From the NCBI GenBank assembly GCA_945876185.1, contig CAMCMZ010000016.1, forward strand, positions 1-53,565: a stretch of DNA of 53,565 nucleotides, given 5' to 3'. Numbering within the stretch: position 1 is the stretch's first letter; every line of letters starts with the position of its first letter. The notes beneath the pieces are model-generated. The model was not told the DNA's origin. It saw only the letters and a list, made by a program, of their open reading frames with translations, and did no database searches. Shown piece by piece: positions 16,317 to 25,798 of this stretch. Origin of the DNA: Candidatus Kuenenia stuttgartensis. Its GTDB lineage: Bacteria; Planctomycetota; UBA11346. Both the position numbers and the translations under genes were made by a program.

Positions 16317-18733
16317 GCCGCAAACAACCTCCCCTTCGCATCCCGCATCACCTCAACGGGCGTGCCCAATCCCCGCAGCGCATCCAACCCGCCGGCCATC
16401 CGGATCTCCGGCACCTCCCACAGGGCCGGTGTCTCCAGCGCCTCGGTGCCGCCCGTAGCGAACTGGTGCCCCAGGCCCTGGAGCACCGTGGCCGCGCGTG
16501 GATCCATGCCGGCGAACCAGGCCTGTTGACCGGTGATGAACAAGCCGCCGCGTGTACTGCGGGTGAAGGCACGGGCGTGATAGCCGTGGTGGCCGAAGAA
16601 GTCGTAGAGGTCGAAGTCCGCCATCTCGTCGATCTCGCGGATGACCTCGGGGCTGAAGTGGTCGCCCAGCAGGTGATCGATCAGTTCTTTGCGCTTCGGG
16701 GTTTCGATCCACAGGGCGCGGAACTCGTCGAGGTTGCGGGCCTCGGCCAGGACGCGGTTGATGACCTCGCGCCGGTATTCGTCGACCGGCACGGGCGTGT
16801 CCCGGCCGTCGCGGCGGGCGAGGATGAAACGGCCCTGGGGATTGATGATGACGGATTTTCCAGCGATCTCGGCCACGGCGGGGACATCGTGCCCCGGCCC
16901 TTCGCCGCCGCCTGGGCCGTCGCCATCCCCGTCGCCGTCCCCTGCCCCGTGCGGACGCGGTGGCTTGGTGATGAAGTCGGTGCCGAACAGATCGGTGACG
17001 CCGGTGTAGTCGTAGAGCCAGAACTTGTACTTCCGCGTTTCTTCATGGATGCGGGTGCCGCGTCCGACCATCTGGTAGAACTTGATCGCGGAGTCCAGGT
17101 AGCGGAAGAACACCACCGCGTTCAGGCGTTCGATATCGACGCCGGCCTCCAGCAGATCGACGGTGCAGGCAATGAAAGCGCGTTCGCCCGAACCACGCAT
17201 GGGCTTGATGAGGTCGGCACCGTTGTTGGGGCCGCCCATGCACTTGAAGGCGTAGTGATCCTTGGGCGTCTGGCCTCGTTCCCGGCACCAGCGCACGTAG
17301 AGGTTGTTCAGGTGCTGCGCGACGCGATCGGCGTGGATCTCGCGGGTGCAGAAGACGATGACCTTCTGTTCCGGCCCGCCATTTTCGCACAGCAGGTGGA
17401 AGAGGTCGGCGCACATCTTCGGCGTGCGTAATTCGATGAACAGTTTGTCGTCGAAATCCTTGCCGGTGTAGTGGTCCTTCGTCAGGTCGGCCTCGGTCAG
17501 GGGCTTGCCGGTGCGGATGTCCTTGGCGCCGGCGGCCAGGATCTCGGCCTTGGTGAAGGTCTGACCGTCGATGCTGGCCTTGCGTTTCACGATCTCGCAG
17601 GCCGCCAGATAGCCGTCGTCCTGGGCCTGGATCAGGGTGTATTCGTAGACCGGTTCGCCGAAATACCGTCGGTTATTGGCGGTGATCTCCTGGTCCTCGG
17701 GGGTGGCGTCTTTGGATTCTTGCAGTTTGCGCGGGGTTGCGGTCAGGCCGATGTGGATGGCGTTGGGATTGCGTCGGAGCACCTCTGACCACCTGCCCCA
17801 CGCCGAGCGGTGGCACTCGTCGATGATGATGACGCTGAAGGCGTCGTCGCCGTAGTGATCGGTCAGAAAGCTGGCGAAACCCGCATCGTCGTCATCCAGG
17901 CCCAGGGTCTGGTAGGTGGCGATGTGGATGCGGGCGTTGGCGGCGGCGTTGCTACCGCGCTCGGCGGTGACCACCCGGGCGTTGTCGCCGAAGGCGGCGT
18001 AGAGCTTGTTGTAGGCCTGGGTCCGCAGTTCATCACGGTCGCACAGGAACAGGGCGGGCTTGGGCAGGTGGCCGGCCTGGGATAGGCGCCAGAGCAGATT
18101 GGTGGCGATGACGGTCTTGCCGGCGCCGGTGGCGAGTGAAAGCAGCACCCGTGGCGGCCTGCCCGCCTGCTGGTCGCAGATGATCTTGGCGCAGGCGGCG
18201 CGGATGGCGGCATCCTGATAGTAACGCGACTGCGACCAGGCCGGGCTGTCGGCCTGGAGCAGCGCCGCCGCCGCCGGCGTGGTCAGATCGATGCCGCTGG
18301 CTTTGGCGAAGCGGGCGGTGAGCGCGGCGTGGGTGGGGAAGTCGGGAAAAGGTAAGGGGCCGTTGAGGAAACTGGTGTAGCGGTCGTATTCGCCGTAGCG
18401 GTGGCCGTTGGTGGCGAAGACGTATTTCACCTCGAAGCGCAGGGTGTCGGCATAGCCCTTGGCCTGCTGCATGCCTTTCAGCGGATCCTCGTCCTCGCGC
18501 TTGGCTTCCAGCACGGCGATGGGCATGGCCCGGGGCATGGCGCCGATCTGGACACAGAGCAGGTAATCCGTGCGACCTGGCCCCTTGCGGCGCCGTCCCT
18601 TGGCGCCGGTGGGCTCGACCGGCGATGGGGTCAAGACGGTTTCCAGGGTGATGCGCTCGACGCTGGTGTAGCCCTTTTCGCGCAGGACCGGGTCGATGCG
18701 ATGGTATCTGGTATCGGCTTCGTTCATTCCCAT
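16313..18733 (-). CDS. hsdR: Type I restriction endonuclease subunit
   Basis: 806 residues, in the range of EcoEI-type R subunits. The N-terminal nuclease domain shows the PD-(D/E)xK pattern GRTDYLLCVQ then VLEAKRE (about 74). The SF2 translocase motor has Walker A SLATGAGKTVIATNLL (about 200), DECH motif IIIDECHRSAWGRW (about 300), LTATPR (about 328) and motif VI GRGTRIHEETRKY. A Gly/Asp-rich linker follows, then a C-terminal domain. It cuts DNA after ATP-driven translocation when the HsdS site is unmethylated. It is the first gene of the unit; 179 bp separate it from the glycoside hydrolase end, so the promoter should lie at about 18734-18912. A second ATG two codons later is an alternative start. 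Confidence 0.95.
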   Translation of the reverse strand: MGMNEADTRYHRIDPVLREKGYTSVERITLETVLTPSPVEPTGAKGRRRKGPGRTDYLLCVQIGAMPRAMPIAVLEAKREDEDPLKGMQQAKGYADTLRFEVKYVFATNGHRYGEYDRYTSFLNGPLPFPDFPTHAALTARFAKASGIDLTTPAAAALLQADSPAWSQSRYYQDAAIRAACAKIICDQQAGRPPRVLLSLATGAGKTVIATNLLWRLSQAGHLPKPALFLCDRDELRTQAYNKLYAAFGDNARVVTAERGSNAAANARIHIATYQTLGLDDDDAGFASFLTDHYGDDAFSVIIIDECHRSAWGRWSEVLRRNPNAIHIGLTATPRKLQESKDATPEDQEITANNRRYFGEPVYEYTLIQAQDDGYLAACEIVKRKASIDGQTFTKAEILAAGAKDIRTGKPLTEADLTKDHYTGKDFDDKLFIELRTPKMCADLFHLLCENGGPEQKVIVFCTREIHADRVAQHLNNLYVRWCRERGQTPKDHYAFKCMGGPNNGADLIKPMRGSGERAFIACTVDLLEAGVDIERLNAVVFFRYLDSAIKFYQMVGRGTRIHEETRKYKFWLYDYTGVTDLFGTDFITKPPRPHGAGDGDGDGDGPGGGEGPGHDVPAVAEIAGKSVIINPQGRFILARRDGRDTPVPVDEYRREVINRVLAEARNLDEFRALWIETPKRKELIDHLLGDHFSPEVIREIDEMADFDLYDFFGHHGYHARAFTRSTRGGLFITGQQAWFAGMDPRAATVLQGLGHQFATGGTEALETPALWEVPEIRMAGGLDALRGLGTPVEVMRDAKGRLFAA

Positions 18734-18912
18734 GGCGGAGGATCCAGGCGGCTTTCATTGGCCATCACGCCACCCTCGGGCCGCGCGTGGCGAAGGTCTT
18801 CGCCGGGGGAAGCCGTGCCGGCGGAAGGCGTTGCGGTACAGGAAACCAGGGCACGGGCGGAGCGTCCAGGCCGGCACCACCAGGGCAACGAGGCTGCCAG
18901 GACAAACGGGCT

Positions 18913-21900
18913 TTAACGTCCCAGCGGCCGAGATCGAGGTGCCGGCGTGGCTGCCGGCGTCGGCGGCGTCATCGTTTCCGAGCGGCCGGGTGGCGTTGCC
19001 GCGTCGGTGTCGAGTCGGTCCAGCTTGAACGCGACGTCGGGATTCAGCGTCCCCAAAGGCAGTCTGACGGTCCCGCGCGCATCCGCAGTCACCGTCGTCG
19101 TCTGGGCCCGCGTGCCGGTGCCGCAATCCCAGCGTTCGCACTGCCACGACGATCCGGGTGCACCGGTAGTGGCTTCCAGGGTTCCGCCGTCGGTCAGCGG
19201 TCGTTGCGGCAGGCGCTGATCGGATCCGGCGATCCAGGCGTAGTAGCGGTGATTGTTGGGACCGGCCATGCCGAGCACGCTGACAGAGCCCTTCCCGTGC
19301 AAAGTTCCAGCCCCGTTTCCCGTTCCAGCCTGCCATGTCGGCTGGGCCATGCGGTAGCCTTTGCCGCGCCGATCCTCGTCGGTGAGGAAGCGCGCCACCG
19401 CAGCGTAGTCGCGCCAGCGGTCGGCGGCATCGACCCAGAGGTACCACCAGAAGCCAGTGTTGCCGCCGAAAGGCAGGCAGGCCTGCATCCAGAGCCCGGT
19501 ACGCAGTTCAGCCGACAGTTCGCTCTGGCCGTTGTTGACCCAGCGGCCACCCCATTCGCCAATCAAGGTCGGGCGCTTCAATTCCCAGGCCGGAAAGCAG
19601 TTTTCCAGGTAGTAGGTGAAGGCGCGGCCGAGTTCGCGCTGGCCGCCGCCGAAGCGGTTGCCCATCTCGGATTGGAAGGCGGTGTAGGCGTTGCTGTTGC
19701 TGAATCCGAGTCCCGGCGTGCGCCAGAGTTGCTTCGCCCGCCACGGGTGGCTGAAGTGGATGCTGACTGGGCGCTGGAGGGGGTCTTCCTGCTTGAACCA
19801 GGCCAGGCTGCGGTCGACCCAGCGCTGAGTCGTCGGGCTGTGGCCCTCGAACTCATCCAGCGCGGCCTCGATGTCCCACGCGCCGGTGAACTCCATCTCG
19901 CTCGACAGCACCCAGGCGGCGATGCCGGTGCGCCAGCCCCAGCGCGCGTTGATGTAGCGCAGGCGCTTGGCATGGATCTGCCAGACCTCGTCGCGTGAGA
20001 AGAATTCGCTCGGATGGTCGCAGGGCCCGCCGTTCACCCGGTTGTACGGGCTGCCGGGATTGCGGCCGGATGGATCCCACTGGGTGTCGACGCCGCCTTG
20101 GCCGTTGGAGCGGATCGACGGCGAGGTCATGCCGTGGTTCTGGAGTTCGATTTGCAGGTACACGCCCTGCGCGGCGGCGAGGTCGAGCACCCGGTCGAGC
20201 CGGGCCGATTGCTGCTGGCTGTACCAAGTCAGGCCGCCGAAGTCATCCCACTCGCGCGCCCATTCCTGGCCGCACCACCACGGACTCATCCAGACCCGGC
20301 CCCAGTTCATGCCGGCTTTGTGCATCTGGGCGAACCAGCGTGCGTAGGCGCCGGTGCCGAGACGTTCCCAGTCCGCCGAGGCGGTGAACGGGAAATCCTG
20401 CACGTCGTCGCGCCGCCGCCGCAGCGCCTCGGCGATCAGGTCGTCTTGGCGTTCGTCGCCGGGCGAGCGCAGGTTGATCCCGAGCGGATACCACCAGGCG
20501 CCTTCGGCCGTTTCCCACCACAGCGGATCCGTGCGGCAGATCCGCACCGGTATCGGGAAGTGGCCGGCCTGACCGGTGGTCACCGCCACCGAGCGCCACG
20601 GCGATTCCGTCGTCTTCCATTCGTCGCGTTCTTTGAGGCGGGCGACGATGCGGTAACGCCAGGTGCCCGGAACGGTCGGGGTGAACTTCCAGCGCCAGCA
20701 GCCGGGACCGGCGAGGATCGGGCGTTCTTCGCCTTTGGCGATTTCCAGGCGGTAGGGTTCCTCCCACCAGGCGGGGTGTCTGCGCTTGGCACCATCTGGA
20801 CCTTCAATCTCGCCCACTACATCCGCGCAATCTGGATCGTAGGGATTCAACGGCTGGCCCGTGAGTTGGAACGACGCCGACACCGGTGACCAGCGCGCCA
20901 GGGTGGCGGGCGGCGACCCGGTTTCGGTTCCATCGGCGCGAAGGTCGAGGATGCGCAACGTCGAGACGGCACTTTCGACCGGCCAACCGGAGCGGCGGAC
21001 GCGGTCGATGAACAGGCTGGCCGGCTTCGCGACGGCGGCGCCGGTGGCGTGGCAGAAGGCGCTGATCCCCAGCGCACGCACGCGTCGCCGCACCGCGGCG
21101 CCCCAGGGTTCGCTGTGGCCGACGGATTCCCACGCGGCGCCATCCGAGAAATCCGCCAACACGGTCTGCCAGCGATCTCCGCCGGCTACGGCGCACAGGC
21201 GTTGCTGGAACCAACGATGATGCTGGTCGGTCACCCACAGGTACAGTTGCACCACCGCACCATCGCCGGTATGCGCCAGGGCGTCGAATTCCAGGCGGTC
21301 CAGATTGAACAAGTTGCGGTCGAGCGGAACCTCGACCCCGGCCGTACGCAGTGCGCCGCTGACTGGAAAGGGGATCTCCAGCGACGAACGGCCCTGGCTC
21401 GCGAAGGCGGTGCTGGTCTGCAGCCGGTTGCGGCCGCCGCCGAGCGCGCTGAGGGCGGAGGCGCGCCAGCCCTGGAGGTGATCTTCGAATCCGAACCAGG
21501 CGCCGTTCTTGGCTGGTTCCGGTTTGCGGTAATCAACCGCCTGCGGGTGGAGGATGGTGCAGGGTCGTCCATCGCTGGCGGCGACCAAGCCGACCAAGCT
21601 GGTGAGGAACCTGCGCAGGCGCTGCACCTGGGCGTCGTCATGTGCCGACTGCGTCAACCCGAGGCGCCAGCCGCCCAGGCCCGGGCTCGCACGCATGCGG
21701 GCGATCAGCTCACGCGCCTGGATTTTCCAGGCTGCAAGCAGCGCGTCGTCTTGCCAGAGTTCGAGCGGATGGCGCAGCGGACCGCCTTGCCCGCTGGCCC
21801 AGGGCGAAGTGCCAAATCGGAAGGCGCCGTGTTCTTCGGCCAGCCACTGCGGCAGCAGATCGACGCTGGCGCAACCGGCGGCGGCCAGCGCGTCGATCGC

Positions 21901-22923
21901 CGCTGCCTGCGGCCACGCGGTGCCGCGTGTCCCGCGAAAGCCGCCCCAGCCCAGGCGCCAGACCAGGGTCGGGGCCGGGCCCGGAGGGAACGACGTGGAT
22001 GGCTGGCGGATGAAACCATCCCCGCGTGCCACGGCCCACGGTCCGGTCCAGGCCAGGCTGGCCGGCACCGGCAAAGACGGCCTGGGCGGAGGCAAGATCT
22101 CGTCCGTGGCGACCACCCGATCCGGCAAGGTGAATGGAGCTGACATCCAGGTCTTCGCCGTGGTTTTCCAGCGCAGCCGGGCCGGCGCGGCGGGATGTTC
22201 GTCCGGCCGCAACCGCAGAACCCAGTACGGGCCGCCGTGGGCGTGCCAGCGACCGACTGCATCGGCGTGCCACGGCTGATCGAGAAACAGCGGCCAGGCG
22301 CGATCATCAGCAGCGACCAAGTCCACCTCGCCGCTGACGGCATCGCAAGCATCCCGGCGCGCCAGGCGCAGCCGCAGTTCATGCCAGCCGCCACGGGCGA
22401 TCCGGCCTGGAATGATCATCTGCACAACCGGTTCGGCGTCGCTCGATCGACCGGGTTCCAGCCGCAGGACGATGTTCAGCGGGCGTTGCGCCCCATCGCG
22501 ACCCGGATGCAGGCGAAGCCGTATTTCGCGCACCGTCGCCAGGGTATTTTCATCCAGGATTCCAGTGTCTGAAGCCCAGTCGGCAGAGGCGAGCGGCACG
22601 GCGACGACCGCACGTCGCAGATCGCCGGCGATCGCGAGGGGAGTGGCGTTGGAAAAAAATCGGTCATCGGCGGTGACCAGGCAGAGTTCCGCCCAGGCAT
22701 CGGTCGTGGTGCGATGGGACGATTCCCAGGTCATGGTCAAGGCGCCGAAGGAGCGCCAGTCCTCTGCCGGTTCCAGCCGCCAGACCTGCTCGGCCCCGGG
22801 AGCGACGGTGATCGCAGCGGTCCACTCGCCAGGGAACGCGACTCCCACAACCGCCAAGACCATCAGGAAAGTCCGCAGCATGCGTCGGATCATCGTCGGG
22901 CGCCAGGATCGGTGGCGTTTCAT
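18913..22923 (-). CDS. Very large secreted DUF5060-type glycoside hydrolase-like protein
   Basis: 1336 residues from ATG 22923, overlapping the stop of the glycosyltransferase gene as ATGA. A signal peptide follows a basic start (MIRRMLRTFLMVLAVVGVAF). Residues about 30-690 contain beta-sandwich-like carbohydrate-binding regions and an alpha/beta-barrel-like segment. At about 698-790 lies a DUF5060-like domain (GCWRWKFTPTVPGTWRYRIV), then a TIM-barrel catalytic domain: MNWGRVWMSPWWCG, LQIELQNHG, VLSSEMEFTG (candidate acid/base Glu, about 1007) and LIGEWGGRW (candidate nucleophile Glu, about 1118), the arrangement of clan-A glycosidases. A Pro/Ala-rich tail ends in PRSRPLGR. Substrate is not predictable; a plant- or algal-type polysaccharide would fit. 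It is the last gene after dapB and GT9. Confidence 0.75.
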   Translation of the reverse strand: MKRHRSWRPTMIRRMLRTFLMVLAVVGVAFPGEWTAAITVAPGAEQVWRLEPAEDWRSFGALTMTWESSHRTTTDAWAELCLVTADDRFFSNATPLAIAGDLRRAVVAVPLASADWASDTGILDENTLATVREIRLRLHPGRDGAQRPLNIVLRLEPGRSSDAEPVVQMIIPGRIARGGWHELRLRLARRDACDAVSGEVDLVAADDRAWPLFLDQPWHADAVGRWHAHGGPYWVLRLRPDEHPAAPARLRWKTTAKTWMSAPFTLPDRVVATDEILPPPRPSLPVPASLAWTGPWAVARGDGFIRQPSTSFPPGPAPTLVWRLGWGGFRGTRGTAWPQAAAIDALAAAGCASVDLLPQWLAEEHGAFRFGTSPWASGQGGPLRHPLELWQDDALLAAWKIQARELIARMRASPGLGGWRLGLTQSAHDDAQVQRLRRFLTSLVGLVAASDGRPCTILHPQAVDYRKPEPAKNGAWFGFEDHLQGWRASALSALGGGRNRLQTSTAFASQGRSSLEIPFPVSGALRTAGVEVPLDRNLFNLDRLEFDALAHTGDGAVVQLYLWVTDQHHRWFQQRLCAVAGGDRWQTVLADFSDGAAWESVGHSEPWGAAVRRRVRALGISAFCHATGAAVAKPASLFIDRVRRSGWPVESAVSTLRILDLRADGTETGSPPATLARWSPVSASFQLTGQPLNPYDPDCADVVGEIEGPDGAKRRHPAWWEEPYRLEIAKGEERPILAGPGCWRWKFTPTVPGTWRYRIVARLKERDEWKTTESPWRSVAVTTGQAGHFPIPVRICRTDPLWWETAEGAWWYPLGINLRSPGDERQDDLIAEALRRRRDDVQDFPFTASADWERLGTGAYARWFAQMHKAGMNWGRVWMSPWWCGQEWAREWDDFGGLTWYSQQQSARLDRVLDLAAAQGVYLQIELQNHGMTSPSIRSNGQGGVDTQWDPSGRNPGSPYNRVNGGPCDHPSEFFSRDEVWQIHAKRLRYINARWGWRTGIAAWVLSSEMEFTGAWDIEAALDEFEGHSPTTQRWVDRSLAWFKQEDPLQRPVSIHFSHPWRAKQLWRTPGLGFSNSNAYTAFQSEMGNRFGGGQRELGRAFTYYLENCFPAWELKRPTLIGEWGGRWVNNGQSELSAELRTGLWMQACLPFGGNTGFWWYLWVDAADRWRDYAAVARFLTDEDRRGKGYRMAQPTWQAGTGNGAGTLHGKGSVSVLGMAGPNNHRYYAWIAGSDQRLPQRPLTDGGTLEATTGAPGSSWQCERWDCGTGTRAQTTTVTADARGTVRLPLGTLNPDVAFKLDRLDTDAATPPGRSETMTPPTPAATPAPRSRPLGR

Positions 22924-23864
22924 CCAGCGCGAAGCCTTTGCACTGCCTCCCACACCGTCGCAATGCCGGGCCAGCGGACGCGGGGATCGGTACCGCCCAC
23001 CGCCAAGCCCCGGGGGGTCCACGGCCGGGTCCGCGCCGGATCGCTGACGCCGAAGACGCCCACCACCGGCGCGCCGACCGCCGCCGCGAGATGCATCGGC
23101 CCGCTGTCGTTGGCGATCACCACCGAGGCCCCGGCCAGCACGGCGGCATAGGCACCCAGCCCGAGACCGGTCAGCGGGGTCGCGGCCGGTACCGCCGTCG
23201 CGCAGGCGGCGGCTTCGTCCGGCCCGGGGCAGACGACCTGGGCGATGCCCTGTTCGGCCAGCGCGCGGCTGAACGCAGGCCACGAGGGCCAGACTTTGCT
23301 CACCCCGTTGATGGTGCCGGCGGCGAAGGGGCAGAGCACCGCGTAGCGGTCAACCGGTCCGAGGCAGGCCATCGCCGTCGAGGCATTCGCGAGTGCGCCG
23401 GCGGCCTCGCTGCGGTGGCGGTCGGCGAGCGGCAGCTCCAGCGTGTCCGGCGGTGCGCTGCTGGTTGTTCCGCTGGCGACGGTGGCGAGCCGCCAGAAAG
23501 CTTCGACCTCATGCCCGCCCGCGATCTTACGCACTGGCGTTGCAAGCAGCCAGGAACGCCAGTCCCCGCGATAGCCGATCGCCGGGATGCCGGCCCAGCG
23601 CATCTGGAAGGCGGAACCGAAGGAATTGGTGAGCAGCAGCCCACGGCTGGCACCACTGGTCGCCAGTTCGCGCGCCCCGGCGCGCAGGCCCTTGGGCAGG
23701 GCATGCACGGCGAATCCGGTGCCGGCCAGCAGGTCGCGGGCCCAGCCGCGGCCGAACAGGCTCAACTCGAACCCATTCGCCCGCAGGTGGTGCAGCGCCG
23801 GCAGGGCCATGCAGACGTCGCCGACCCAGTTCGGCAACCGGACAGCAAGGACGTTGCCCGGCAT
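22920..23864 (-). CDS. Glycosyltransferase family 9 (heptosyltransferase-type)
   Basis: 314 residues of the ADP-heptose:LPS heptosyltransferase (GT9) family, cytoplasmic and membrane-peripheral. N-terminal acceptor-side motif VLAVRLPNWVGDVCMALPAL and the C-terminal donor-binding motif VIANDSGPMHLAAAVGAPVV are diagnostic; LLTNSFGSAFQMRWAGIPAI is the usual middle signature. The (N/S)WVGD form is seen in heptosyltransferase II (WaaF) type proteins, but the exact sugar is not certain. ATG 23864 is 5 nt after the dapB stop; the 3-prime end overlaps the hydrolase start. It probably adds a sugar to lipopolysaccharide core. Confidence 0.87.
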   Translation of the reverse strand: MPGNVLAVRLPNWVGDVCMALPALHHLRANGFELSLFGRGWARDLLAGTGFAVHALPKGLRAGARELATSGASRGLLLTNSFGSAFQMRWAGIPAIGYRGDWRSWLLATPVRKIAGGHEVEAFWRLATVASGTTSSAPPDTLELPLADRHRSEAAGALANASTAMACLGPVDRYAVLCPFAAGTINGVSKVWPSWPAFSRALAEQGIAQVVCPGPDEAAACATAVPAATPLTGLGLGAYAAVLAGASVVIANDSGPMHLAAAVGAPVVGVFGVSDPARTRPWTPRGLAVGGTDPRVRWPGIATVWEAVQRLRAG

Positions 23865-23869
23865 CGGGA

Positions 23870-24661
23870 TCAGGTCAGCCCGAGCACGTCGGCCATGCCG
23901 TAGCGACCCGGCTTGGCGGTGGCCAGGTGCGCCGCAGCGCGCAGGGCGCCATTGACGAAGATGTCGCGGTTGTGCGCGAGGTGGCCAAGCATCACCCGTT
24001 CGCCGTTCCCGACGAAATACACGCTGTGGTCGCCGACCACGTCGCCCAGACGCAGGGCGTGCATGCCGATCTCGCCGGGTTTGCGCGCGCCCACCATGCC
24101 CTCGCGCCCATGCACCAGGTCGGCCCGGGTGCGGCCGGTCGCACCCAGGATCGCGTCGGCGATGCCGAAGGCGGTTCCGCTGGGCGCGTCCTTCTTCTGA
24201 TTGTGGTGCGCCTCGACGATCTCGATGTCGTAGGTGGGGCCGAGCGTCTTGGCAAGCTGCGCCGCGACCTTGAACATCACGTTGACGCCGACGCTCATGT
24301 TGAGCGCATGCAGGACCGGGATCCGCGTCGCGGCTGCGGCCAGAGCGCGGTCAAGGTCGGCCGGTGCGATACCGGTGGTGCCGGACACCAGCGGCATGCC
24401 GTGCGTCGCGCAGTGCGCCGCGACGGCGGCAAAGGTGCTGGGATGGCTGAAGTCGATGACCACCGTGCCCGGCGCGATGGGCAGAGCCGTGACCACCGGC
24501 GCCGTGCCGGCGACGCCGAGTTCAGCGATCGTCCCGGGCTTGAGGTCGACCCCGGCGACGATGGTGAAACCATCGGCTTTCCCGGTGGTTTCACTGGCGA
24601 GCGCAAGAATGCGGCGGCCCATGCGGCCAGCCGCGCCGTGGACGATGATCGGAGTGGGCAT
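23870..24661 (-). CDS. dapB: 4-Hydroxy-tetrahydrodipicolinate reductase
   Basis: 263 residues. NAD(P)H-dependent reduction of 4-hydroxy-tetrahydrodipicolinate in the lysine/meso-diaminopimelate pathway. Rossmann motif VHGAAGRMGRRI at the N-terminus, SGTTG (about 90-100), and the catalytic/substrate motif EAHHNQKKDAPSGTA (two His, Lys and the DAPSGTA loop) are all intact. Length is normal. It is the first gene of a three-gene unit with GT9 and the hydrolase, a grouping without obvious metabolic logic. The 186 bp to the divergent MBL gene should carry the promoter. Confidence 0.96.
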   Translation of the reverse strand: MPTPIIVHGAAGRMGRRILALASETTGKADGFTIVAGVDLKPGTIAELGVAGTAPVVTALPIAPGTVVIDFSHPSTFAAVAAHCATHGMPLVSGTTGIAPADLDRALAAAATRIPVLHALNMSVGVNVMFKVAAQLAKTLGPTYDIEIVEAHHNQKKDAPSGTAFGIADAILGATGRTRADLVHGREGMVGARKPGEIGMHALRLGDVVGDHSVYFVGNGERVMLGHLAHNRDIFVNGALRAAAHLATAKPGRYGMADVLGLT

Positions 24662-24847
24662 GGGCGGGCATGCTGGACCAGACAGGCCTGACGCAACCGG
24701 TCTGGTGGCGCTACTGCCTCCGGATCGCAACGGCGGCGGATGACTGGCACGGGGCAATCCCGGACGCCGCCTCCGGATCTTGCGGCGAGGTCTGGCGGAC
24801 CTAGTTTGCCTCGACGTCCGGCGTTCGGCTGGCGGGCAGGAGGTTCC

Positions 24848-25792
24848 ATGCAGGTGCGTTTGTGGGGAGTGCGCGGGTCGCTCGCGACTCCGATGTCGAC
24901 GCCGCAGTTGCAGGACAAGATGCGCGCCTTCCTTGCCGAGGCGACCCCCGCCGACCTGGCCACGCCAGCAGCCCGCGATGCCCTGATTGCGCGCAGTCCC
25001 CAGGCGATGACGTATGGCGGCAACACCTCGTGCGTCGAGGTCTCCTTCGACAAGCAGGTGTTCATCCTCGACGCCGGCACCGGCCTGCGCGCGCTCGGCC
25101 AGAAGCTGAAAGATGAAGGCCGCGATAAGGACACCGGCCTGCATTTTTTCTTCACCCACTTCCACTGGGACCACATCTGCGGCTTCCCGTATTTCGGGCC
25201 GATCTACGCCCCCGGTCGTGAAATCGGCGTCTGGTCCGGCCGGTCGGATGCCGAGCGCCTGCTCGCCCTGCAGATGGGCGACGCGCATTTCCCGGTCAAA
25301 TGGGCGAACCTGCCAAGCAAGATCACCTGCACGCAACTGCCCGAGGACGCCCCCACCACGATCGCCGGCGCGACGGTGCGCATCCTGCCGCTCATCCACC
25401 CCGACAAGGCCTATGGCTATCGCATCGAGGCCGGCGGCAAGACGGTGTGCTACCTCACCGACACCGAGGTTTCCAAGAACCCGAACCGAGTCGCCGAGGT
25501 CTACGCCAACTTCGTGCGCGGCGCCGACGTGGTCATCGTCGACGCGATGTACGGTTTTTTGGCCTACCACGACCACATCAACTTCGGCCACTCGACGATC
25601 TTCAACTTCATCGATTTCTTCCACGATGTGGACCTGGGCGAACTGGTGATCTTCCACCACGACCCCATGGCCGGCGACCCCGAAGTCTCGCGCCTGTGCG
25701 CCGACGCCCGTCGCTATCGTGAACTCGTCGCGCCGCATGCGACGTGGAAATTATCAGCGGCGTTTGAAGGGCAGTGCTGGAACCTCGGTTAA
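24848..25792 (+). CDS. MBL-fold metallo-hydrolase
   Basis: 314 residues from ATG 24848, preceded by GGAGG 5 nt upstream. The N-terminus MQVRLWGVRGSLATP, the YGGNTSCVEV and LDAGTGLRALG strands and the metal motif THFHWDHICGFPYF (HxHxDH) define a metallo-beta-lactamase-fold hydrolase of the PhnP/phosphodiesterase-like group. Further metal ligands are likely in YLTDTE and FHHDP. Function in the group is usually phosphodiester hydrolysis, but the substrate is unknown here. No signal peptide, so cytoplasmic. It is followed 6 nt later by a possible small membrane peptide. Confidence 0.9.
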   Translation: MQVRLWGVRGSLATPMSTPQLQDKMRAFLAEATPADLATPAARDALIARSPQAMTYGGNTSCVEVSFDKQVFILDAGTGLRALGQKLKDEGRDKDTGLHFFFTHFHWDHICGFPYFGPIYAPGREIGVWSGRSDAERLLALQMGDAHFPVKWANLPSKITCTQLPEDAPTTIAGATVRILPLIHPDKAYGYRIEAGGKTVCYLTDTEVSKNPNRVAEVYANFVRGADVVIVDAMYGFLAYHDHINFGHSTIFNFIDFFHDVDLGELVIFHHDPMAGDPEVSRLCADARRYRELVAPHATWKLSAAFEGQCWNLG

Positions 25793-25798
25793 TCGCCC

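Noticed and set aside
9273-18733. A complete DISARM or BREX system
   Set aside because: SNF2-type and methylase genes are present, but no DrmA/DrmB/DrmC, PglX/PglZ or BrxC homologue is seen; hsdR and hsdS define a type I system.
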